This document shows positions 6,800 through 11,606 of a stretch of 24,561 nucleotides of DNA, in pieces. The position numbers and the translations under genes are program-made. Positions within the stretch are counted from its first letter, which is position 1. The number at the start of each line of letters is the position of its first letter. The notes beneath the pieces were generated by a model. The model was given only the letters and a program-made list of their open reading frames with translations, did not search any database and was not told the DNA's origin. The stretch comes from a virus. The stretch spans positions 1 through 24,561 of IMG/VR virus record IMGVR_UViG_3300017962_001464, one strand, 5' to 3'.

Positions 6800-6829
6800 T
6801 AAAAGAAATGCACCCTAAGGTGCATTTCT
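6800..6829 (-). terminator. Rho-independent terminator of the tmRNA unit
   Basis: Minus strand: perfect 11-bp stem AGAAATGCACC/GGTGCATTTCT with a 4-nt loop, followed by TTTTAT. It closes the tmRNA transcript about 40 nt after the tag stop codon and precedes the beta-barrel gene by about 50 nt. Confidence 0.85.
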
Positions 6830-6867
6830 GGCTATTGGGTAACAAGGTGGCCAACCCCGTAGAGCCC

Positions 6868-6897
6868 TTAGGCTGCTAGTGCAAAGTTTTCGTTTGC
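6868..6897 (-). other. tmRNA tag reading frame, ANENFALAA
   Basis: The nine codons run from GCA (6897-6895) to GCC followed by TAA (6870-6868), giving ANENFALAA. The ending (F/Y)ALAA is the ClpXP/ClpAP degradation signal, and ANEN/ANDEN is the SspB-type region in E. coli. The upstream TAAAC just before GCA replaces the E. coli TAGTC. Confidence 0.92.
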
Positions 6898-6982
6898 GTT
6901 TAGTTTGTTTGCTTGATTTACGGTCATCGCCTACCGGTAACTCCACGTTCTCTATTGCATCAGTCGATCCTGGTTCGGCCCC

Positions 6983-7048
6983 ATCATAAACACACTCCTA
7001 GTTTATCAGTCTAGTGCAAGTTGCTATGCTCCTTGCAGAATGTGTTTA
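6983..7048 (-). other. tmRNA intervening segment removed on maturation
   Basis: 66 nt between the encoded CCA of the acceptor half and the 5' GGGG of the coding half. The ends pair as TAAACACA with TGTGTTTA, extending the acceptor helix. Two inner hairpins are visible (TGCAAG/CTTGCA and CTAG/CTAG). In host two-piece tmRNAs such a segment is removed by RNase P and 3' processing nucleases. Confidence 0.8.
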
Positions 7049-7116
7049 TGGTGGAGCCGCCGGGTACTGCCCCCGGGTCCTGTCTACCGTTGATTAGCTT
7101 CAACGTTACGAGTATA

Positions 7117-7145
7117 TTTATAACACCTTTACGAAAAGATGTCAA
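7117..7145 (-). promoter_or_regulatory. Near-consensus sigma70 promoter of the tmRNA
   Basis: Minus strand: perfect TTGACA (7145-7140), 17-nt spacer, TATAAA (7122-7117). The -10 also reads as the late octamer TATAAATA (7122-7115), so the gene might be served by both host-type and late transcription. The expected start is near 7110. Confidence 0.85.
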
Positions 7146-7155
7146 GTTCTTTTTG

Positions 7156-8289
7156 TTATATGTGTTTAAAATACTTGTGATTCTCTATAAAATTTTTATA
7201 ACCTATATTTGACCCGGTTTTAAATTGATTCCATCTATGATCATCAGGCAAGTAAGCCGATAGTTGTTTTACAATGCTAGGCATATATTCATCAAAATAT
7301 ATTAGACTTTTAAGACGTCTTAGATTATGTTTTAATTTTGGTTCTAATATTTTTTTTATTTCATTATAATCTAAATTTAAATTTTGTATTCTAGTGAGTT
7401 CGTTTGCTAGTGCTTCAGCCCTCTCGTTATAGGTAGGTAACGTGTCAAAAGTATAATCAAATAGTTCATCATATAGAACGAATCCAAATTTTTGCAAGTT
7501 TGTCGATGCATATCTAGGTCCGTATATAACAAAAGGTTTTTCAAAAATAATAGGCTGTACTGTTTTTTCTGTATAAAAATCTACAATATTAGATTCTGCT
7601 ACAACATCTATAAAACAGTTTTCATAACCGTTTGGCTGTTTACTCCCAACATGCTCATTCCAAAGGAACCATCGCCGTAATAATATACTATTGCCATCAA
7701 AGTATTTAAAGTTATATGCACTTCTATGGTTATTTGGATCTATAAATGATACTAGATTATTAGTTAATAAGCAACACCTAGAAAACTCATCAATAAGTTT
7801 ACATCTATGTTCCCACGCATGATTAATTTTACAACAAAACAATTTATTCAATGTAGATCTAAAAGGTAATTTGTTATCTCTCATAAAAGACATCGACTGT
7901 CTGTCCCAAACTAAAAAAAATGTAGGCCATGTGTAATAAAAATCTATTACGCTGCCAAACGTATCTAACCAATAGTCAGATGAATTTATTTCTCTATTTT
8001 GTTTTTTGTCTGAAGATCTGCCTGTTATAACACTTACAATGTTATTATTTTTAGCATTATGATTTTTTAATTTAGATAAAATTTCTGTTACTCTATTGGG
8101 ATCTTCGTCGAGCGGTGGATGAGCATGTCCTTCCCATTCAGGCGAACCATCCAAAACTAAGTGTAAATTTTTAGATTTAAATAAAATATCAATCCAGTGT
8201 GCAGCATGAAAGGAGTTGATAGGTTGAGATGATTGATCCCAAATACCGATTATTAAAACATCGTGTGAGCCTATTCTATAAGTATCCAT
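7156..8289 (-). CDS. Putative glycosyltransferase-like protein, 377 aa
   Basis: Soluble alpha/beta protein. The most telling region is CFIDVVAESNIVDFYTEKTV at about 225-244, followed by QPIIFEKPFVIYGPRYASTNLQ. It resembles the C-terminal half of GT10-type fucosyltransferases and related nucleotide-sugar enzymes, where a TEK motif precedes a conserved small/polar turn. Related proteins with TEKTxKPIxxxxPF occur in marine phages, from memory. The N-terminal half is unfamiliar. Composition is clearly more A+T-rich than the neighbours, with many Asn, Lys and Ile codons, suggesting a separate origin. The start overlaps the preceding stop as TAATG with no good SD, so translation is likely coupled. 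The stop lies 11 nt before the tmRNA -35. A role in sugar modification of host surface or phage DNA is inference. Confidence 0.65.
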   Translation of the reverse strand: MDTYRIGSHDVLIIGIWDQSSQPINSFHAAHWIDILFKSKNLHLVLDGSPEWEGHAHPPLDEDPNRVTEILSKLKNHNAKNNNIVSVITGRSSDKKQNREINSSDYWLDTFGSVIDFYYTWPTFFLVWDRQSMSFMRDNKLPFRSTLNKLFCCKINHAWEHRCKLIDEFSRCCLLTNNLVSFIDPNNHRSAYNFKYFDGNSILLRRWFLWNEHVGSKQPNGYENCFIDVVAESNIVDFYTEKTVQPIIFEKPFVIYGPRYASTNLQKFGFVLYDELFDYTFDTLPTYNERAEALANELTRIQNLNLDYNEIKKILEPKLKHNLRRLKSLIYFDEYMPSIVKQLSAYLPDDHRWNQFKTGSNIGYKNFIENHKYFKHI

Positions 8290-8591
8290 TACACAGTGTC
8301 AAGATCTAATTCTTCTTCTTTTGAAAATTTTTCTTGCTTAGGACGAATTGGTTCTAGCCAACTGTCTGCAATGTATGCTCGAGGACTTGGGCCTAATCCT
8401 ATAGTTAGGTCTTCTGCTTCAATCCACCAATAGTGATCTGAAACAGGAGCCATGCACTTCATTCCTCTAAATTGAAATTGTTCACGCTCACTAAACTGTC
8501 CAATGTATTCTGCTACACTTACATAGCGTCCTACGTTTTTATGGTTTAACGAAAACTTAATAACTGCTGTGTCACCTTGTTTACATTTCAT
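8289..8591 (-). CDS. Small SH3-like conserved phage protein, 100 aa
   Basis: It begins MKCKQGDTAVIKFSLNHKNVGRYVSVAEYIG and ends with WWIEAEDL and ADSWLEPIR. That start (GDxAVI...NxGxxVxV) and the D/S-WLxPI ending are, as I recall, the signature of a small beta-barrel protein common in phages of alphaproteobacteria; the function is unknown. Its last residues are acidic. It overlaps the hydrolase gene upstream by ATGA and the glycosyltransferase-like gene downstream by one base, so the three form a coupled operon. Confidence 0.75.
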   Translation of the reverse strand: MKCKQGDTAVIKFSLNHKNVGRYVSVAEYIGQFSEREQFQFRGMKCMAPVSDHYWWIEAEDLTIGLGPSPRAYIADSWLEPIRPKQEKFSKEEELDLDTV

Positions 8592-9163
8592 TTATTGATT
8601 CTCTTTTTAATAATATCAACTACACGTTTACTTAGTACTATCTCATAATGGTTTCTATCAAGTTCGATGTACTCAACATCGTCACGGCAAGTCATGCTCG
8701 AATGAGTTACTATTCCATCATTGCGTCCGTTGATCCACGGAACATCACCTACAGTTGTGACAACTTGTAACCAAGGTACTTTAATTTCTATCTTTCGACT
8801 GTTTCGAATGAAATCGCTAGATGTTGTAATATCTTGAAATAACTGATAACTAGGATTGAGCATTGCTCCCCACATTGCTATTTCACTACCGTTGAACGGA
8901 GTGGCAAGACTAATTACTCCTTTTATGTTAGAGTATTCTTCTTGCAAGTAGGTCGCATATACTCCACCCAAACTATGTGCAATTACGTACAAAGGTTCAT
9001 CAACTTGTTTTAATAATTCTATCTTCATTACAGATAGGTTATCTTTTGCTGTAGTATTCTTTTCGTAATTTAAATAGATTGGATTCTTGGCTCTGAGTGA
9101 CTTTTGTATAAAGGCAAAACTACGCTCACTGGCGGTTGCCCCGTGAATGTAAACTATTTTCAT
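8588..9163 (-). CDS. Alpha/beta hydrolase (lipase/esterase-like)
   Basis: 191-residue single-domain alpha/beta hydrolase. The nucleophile elbow AHSLGG has Ser at 64. The early strand IVYIHGATAS provides the oxyanion region. Asp 149 (GRNDGIV) and His 172 (RNHYEIV) complete a plausible triad. LATPFNGS after the elbow recalls PGAP1/lipase-type enzymes. No signal peptide, so a cytoplasmic or virion-associated esterase; the substrate is unknown. The start is unusual: no SD is present, and a late octamer TATAAATA ends just 4 nt before the ATG, so the mRNA would be leaderless. It lies after a hairpin that probably ends the previous unit. Confidence 0.85.
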   Translation of the reverse strand: MKIVYIHGATASERSFAFIQKSLRAKNPIYLNYEKNTTAKDNLSVMKIELLKQVDEPLYVIAHSLGGVYATYLQEEYSNIKGVISLATPFNGSEIAMWGAMLNPSYQLFQDITTSSDFIRNSRKIEIKVPWLQVVTTVGDVPWINGRNDGIVTHSSMTCRDDVEYIELDRNHYEIVLSKRVVDIIKKRINK

Positions 9164-9167
9164 ACAT

Positions 9168-9175
9168 TATTTATA
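9168..9175 (-). promoter_or_regulatory. Late promoter octamer TATAAATA, 4 nt from the start codon
   Basis: An exact match to the T4 late consensus. With T4 spacing (octamer at -13 to -6), transcription would begin at about the A of the hydrolase ATG (9163), giving a leaderless message. Confidence 0.55.
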
Positions 9176-9180
9176 GAAGA

Positions 9181-9205
9181 TGATAGGACTGTTAAAGTCC
9201 TATCA
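9181..9205 (-). terminator. Hairpin terminator at the end of the small membrane gene
   Basis: Perfect 10-bp stem (9181-9190 with 9196-9205) with a 5-nt loop that contains part of the stop codon of 9192-9362. The following minus-strand sequence is TCTTCTAT, only moderately T-rich, so termination may be partial. Confidence 0.5.
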
Positions 9206-9362
9206 ATCTCCAACCGTGATTTGCTATTGCGTTTAGGATAATAGCAATGCAAGTAAGAATGTGGAGCACCACCCAAGCACTACGAATGATTGCAACTCTG
9301 TCAGCTTTATCATCGTCGTCATAGGCTTTTGTGCCAATTGCTTTACACCAGTACTCCCACAT
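9192..9362 (-). CDS. Small membrane protein, 56 aa
   Basis: Starts MWEYWCKAIGTKAYDDDDKAD, then a hydrophobic helix (SAWVVLHILTCIAIILNAIA at about 28-47) and a short polar tail. The WxYWCKAxGTKAYDDD start followed by one membrane segment matches a small protein that I remember from T4-like marine phages; the function is unknown. It begins 3 nt after the histone-like gene's stop and shares the strong promoter at 9570-9598. A longer competing reading frame across this region (9233-9424) overlaps both small genes and is rejected. Could be an inner-membrane accessory in lysis or exclusion (inference). Confidence 0.75.
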   Translation of the reverse strand: MWEYWCKAIGTKAYDDDDKADRVAIIRSAWVVLHILTCIAIILNAIANHGWRLIGL

Positions 9363-9365
9363 AAT

Positions 9366-9542
9366 TTACATGTCATTCTTTTTCTCTTGGATTTCTTTTC
9401 TACGGTCTTTAGTAAGTTTACCAAGATCGCCTAGTGCTTTACGAGCTCTAGCCGCTGCTGCTTTGACACCTTTTTCTTCAAATGTACCGTGTTCCTGTAC
9501 ATAAGTTTGGAAGGCATGCAAAATTTGCTCATGTAATGTCAT
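9366..9542 (-). CDS. Histone-like basic peptide, 58 aa
   Basis: The product has an acidic/neutral helix (MTLHEQILHAFQTYVQEHG) and then EEKGVKAAAARARKALGDLG and KLTKDRRKEIQEKKN. This matches the pattern of short Hc1/histone-H1-like phage proteins (KAAxxRxRKAxxxLxKLxKxxRxEIQEKK). It is probably a small DNA-binding or nucleoid-condensing factor; the family call is from pattern memory. The start is fixed by TAGGAG 8 nt upstream. A perfect sigma70 promoter (TTGACA-17-TATAAT) drives it and the small membrane gene behind it, so strong early expression is expected. Confidence 0.8.
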   Translation of the reverse strand: MTLHEQILHAFQTYVQEHGTFEEKGVKAAAARARKALGDLGKLTKDRRKEIQEKKNDM

Positions 9543-9569
9543 GATGTTTTCTCCTATAAATGTTTGTAT

Positions 9570-9598
9570 ATTATATGTGATTTTTTGTTTGTTGTCAA
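9570..9598 (-). promoter_or_regulatory. Perfect sigma70 promoter for the histone-like gene
   Basis: Minus strand: TTGACA (9598-9593), 17-nt spacer, TATAAT (9575-9570), both hexamers exact. It starts just after the PAAR gene and drives 9366-9542 and 9192-9362. Confidence 0.88.
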
Positions 9599-9604
9599 GT
9601 CTTT

Positions 9605-9916
9605 TTATTCGCCATTAGCGTAAACTTTACTTTGAGTGACAGTTTTAACAAATGCACCGCAATCATAAGGGTCGTCTTTTCTAGCGACTGCTAGGTTATT
9701 TGCAAATACATTAGGGCTTGCTGAACTTATTTTTGTACTGTAAACAGGCGGACAATGTGTATGCGGAGTGTTTGTATCAGTTAATCTATGTATTGGCTCA
9801 TTGTGTACAAATACATTGTCGCTACCACTTAGTGTTGCAATATCAGCAGGGACTACGCAAACAGCATGACCTGTGTTTACTACGTCTACTCCATTACCTC
9901 TTGCAACTAGTGGCAT
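9605..9916 (-). CDS. PAAR-repeat spike-tip protein
   Basis: 103 residues forming the sharp zinc-binding cone at the end of the contractile-tail spike (the role of gp5.4 in T4). Visible features: MPLVARGNGVDVVNTGHA, paired repeats SDNVFVHNEPIHRLTD and SPNVFANNLAVARKDD, His/Cys ligands around THCPP and DCGAF, and a final QSKVYANGE repeat. The length is normal for a stand-alone PAAR protein. It shares one base with the Sm-like gene upstream and sits at the end of the nrdB-glutaredoxin operon, so its late structural product seems to be cotranscribed with early metabolic genes unless an unseen late promoter exists. Confidence 0.9.
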   Translation of the reverse strand: MPLVARGNGVDVVNTGHAVCVVPADIATLSGSDNVFVHNEPIHRLTDTNTPHTHCPPVYSTKISSASPNVFANNLAVARKDDPYDCGAFVKTVTQSKVYANGE

Positions 9917-10200
9917 TAAGTTACTATTCCTGTTGTTTGTTTAACGTATTGTTTTGCTAATTCATCTTCTGTCTTAGCTACACAAACTATTACATTAGTA
10001 TTTATTTTGAATTTATCTCCAGAAACACTAAACATAAAGGGTGCAAGTCCAAGACCTTGTTGTCCTGCAACAAGCACCATAGGTTTATGTATAGTGACCT
10101 GTGTATCTTTTTCTTCTTCTAGCCTTGCTACAAGTTCTTCGCCTGAAGTAAGTTTTAGAGAGATGGTGTCGCCTGTTTTATAAGTTGTTTCAAGTAGCAT
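9916..10200 (-). CDS. Sm-like small conserved phage protein, 94 aa
   Basis: The sequence TGDTISLKLTSGEELVARLE followed by VTIHKPMVLV and APFMFSV is a strand pattern like an Sm/LSm barrel (GDxxxLxLxSGEExxAxL). The end INTNVIVCVAKTEDELAKQY recurs, from memory, in a conserved protein of T4-like cyanophages next to nrd genes. The function is unknown; RNA binding is possible but not shown. It is joined by single-base overlaps to both the glutaredoxin and PAAR genes. Confidence 0.78.
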   Translation of the reverse strand: MLLETTYKTGDTISLKLTSGEELVARLEEEKDTQVTIHKPMVLVAGQQGLGLAPFMFSVSGDKFKINTNVIVCVAKTEDELAKQYVKQTTGIVT

Positions 10201-10451
10201 TATAATGTGTGTCCTGTTCCGTTATAGCCTGTTTCTTCTATATACGGGCCTAATTTATCATAACCACCAATGTTGTGTCCGTTAATACGAATCTGTGGAA
10301 CTGTTCGAGCACCTGGGAAGTTTTCTAATAGTTCTTCCTTTGTGTAGTCAGTGCCAAGCGATTTGTATACATAATCTAATCCGTGACTTTCGCAAAACTG
10401 CTTTGCTCTATCACAAAACGGACACATTGGCTTTCCGTAAATTTCAATCAT
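10200..10451 (-). CDS. Glutaredoxin
   Basis: 83-residue thioredoxin-fold protein with the dithiol active site CPFC at 10-13, the cis-Pro loop TVPQI at about 50-54, and the GSH-binding INGHNIGGYD. It would reduce the C-terminal cysteines of the phage ribonucleotide reductase, the role of NrdC in T4. The start overlaps the nrdB stop as ATGA, a sign of coupled translation within the nrd operon. Confidence 0.94.
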   Translation of the reverse strand: MIEIYGKPMCPFCDRAKQFCESHGLDYVYKSLGTDYTKEELLENFPGARTVPQIRINGHNIGGYDKLGPYIEETGYNGTGHTL

Positions 10452-11551
10452 AAACTGAATCCTTTAAGTGAGTCTTTGTCAACATCTTGTTTGATACCAC
10501 CAATGATATAGGATTCTACTTCTGTTTCCTGTGGTGCAACCTGCAATCCTGATGAACTCAGCCAATGCTGTGTCCAAGGTAGAGGGTTAGTGTTTACAGG
10601 CTGACTGAAGATTGAATTCATACCCAATGCTTTCAAACGTCTGTTAGCAATATATTCTACATACTGATGCAACAGTGTTGTGTTTAGACCAATCATCGAT
10701 CCGTCTTTAAACAAATACTCTGCCCAGTCCTTTTCTTCTTGCACACAATTACGCCACAAGTCGTAAACTTCTTCTTCGCACTCTTTAGCAATCTTAGCCA
10801 TTTCTGGATCGTCTTTGCCTTGTGCCCAAAGTTTAAGAATGTGTGTGCTTAGTGCAAGGTGTTGTGCTTCATCTCTAGCAATAAGACTAATAATCTTAGC
10901 ACTACCTTCCATTAGCTTTAGTTCCCCAAAGCCAAATGTACACGCAAAACTTACGTAGAAACGCAAGCCTTCTAAGATGTTAACAGTCTGCATCGCAAGA
11001 TACAGTTTCTTTTTAACATCACGCATGTTGCCTTCGCCACGATGCTGGAATGCATCAGCGGCATCATTAAATGCGTCATAGTGTTTGGTAACACTAATTG
11101 CACGTTCAATAATTTTTTCATCATCTAAGATTGTATCAAATACTTCACTTGGGTCTGCATACACGTTCTTCATGATGTGTGTATAAGAACGTGAGTGAAT
11201 AGTTTCAAAGAAGTCCCAAGTTACAATACAACCTTCTAGTTCAGGTAGACTTACATGAGGTAAGAATGCCAAACATGGTCCACGACCCTGTACACTGTCT
11301 AACAGTGTTTGATATTTTAGATTTGCTGTAAAGATATGCTTCTGCTCTGGACGAAAGTTTTGATAGTCTGCACGATCTTTTTGCAAACTAACTTCTTCCG
11401 GTCTCCAAAAGTAACCAAGCATTGTTTGATTGAGCTTGTCGAACACAGGAAACTTAAATGTATCGTAACGCTGTGTGTTTTGATCTGCTCCAAAAAACAT
11501 ATTTTGTTTGGTGAAGTCTACCTTTTCTCTATTGAATACTGTTTTTGCCAT
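10448..11551 (-). CDS. nrdB: Ribonucleotide reductase class Ia, beta subunit
   Basis: 367 residues; diiron-tyrosyl radical subunit. All seven key residues are present in order: Asp 85, Glu 116 and His 119 (ETIHSRSY), radical Tyr 123, Glu 194, Glu 228 and His 231 (ARDEAQH), numbering within one of E. coli through Tyr 123. It is intact with no intron or homing insertion, unlike some T4-like nrdB genes. It has its own consensus-like promoter, whose -35 directly follows the nrdA stop codon, so beta can be made independently of alpha. The ATG is preceded by GAAGG. Confidence 0.96.
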   Translation of the reverse strand: MAKTVFNREKVDFTKQNMFFGADQNTQRYDTFKFPVFDKLNQTMLGYFWRPEEVSLQKDRADYQNFRPEQKHIFTANLKYQTLLDSVQGRGPCLAFLPHVSLPELEGCIVTWDFFETIHSRSYTHIMKNVYADPSEVFDTILDDEKIIERAISVTKHYDAFNDAADAFQHRGEGNMRDVKKKLYLAMQTVNILEGLRFYVSFACTFGFGELKLMEGSAKIISLIARDEAQHLALSTHILKLWAQGKDDPEMAKIAKECEEEVYDLWRNCVQEEKDWAEYLFKDGSMIGLNTTLLHQYVEYIANRRLKALGMNSIFSQPVNTNPLPWTQHWLSSSGLQVAPQETEVESYIIGGIKQDVDKDSLKGFSL

Positions 11552-11577
11552 TTATAAACCTTCCATTACTACAAACA

Positions 11578-11606
11578 ACTATAACGTCATTTGTTCCATT
11601 TGTCAA
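11578..11606 (-). promoter_or_regulatory. sigma70-type promoter for nrdB operon
   Basis: Minus strand: TTGACA (11606-11601), 17-nt spacer, TATAGT (11583-11578). The -35 abuts the TAG stop of nrdA and the start codon of nrdB is 27 nt downstream. Confidence 0.8.

Larger units (their letters stand above)
6830..7110 (-). ncRNA. ssrA: Circularly permuted (two-piece) tmRNA
   Basis: On the minus strand the acceptor half comes first. Its T stem CCGGG/CCCGG (7076-7072, 7064-7060) encloses the 7-nt loop GGCAGTA, followed by acceptor strand CGGCTCC and an encoded ACCA ending at 7049. A 66-nt intervening segment follows, then the coding half beginning GGGGCCG at 6982. GGGGCCG pairs with CGGCTCC over all 7 bp, with the G3-U pair that is the alanyl-tRNA synthetase identity element. 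Next comes the D-loop-like AGGATCGAC, then a resume codon after TAAAC and a tag ANENFALAA ending TAA. This is the alphaproteobacterial two-piece layout, needing cleavage of the intervening segment. The GGCAGTA T-loop differs from one-piece tmRNAs; I believe it is normal for alphaproteobacterial ones. Outer ends are approximate. A near-consensus promoter and a terminator bracket the gene. Confidence 0.93.

Noticed and set aside
6753-6854. N-terminal extension of the beta-barrel gene
   Set aside because: The extension passes through the tmRNA terminator and would bury the signal peptide; SD supports the start at 6752.
7021-7212. 63-aa plus-strand frame
   Set aside because: It lies antisense to the tmRNA acceptor half and its promoter.
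8275-8302. TTGACA-16-TATAGA as a promoter inside the 8289 region
   Set aside because: The -10 lies downstream of the start codon of the gene it would serve and no internal start fits; considered chance.
9233-9424. 63-aa minus-strand frame
   Set aside because: It overlaps two better small genes (9192-9362 and 9366-9542) that have a promoter, SD and family-like sequences.
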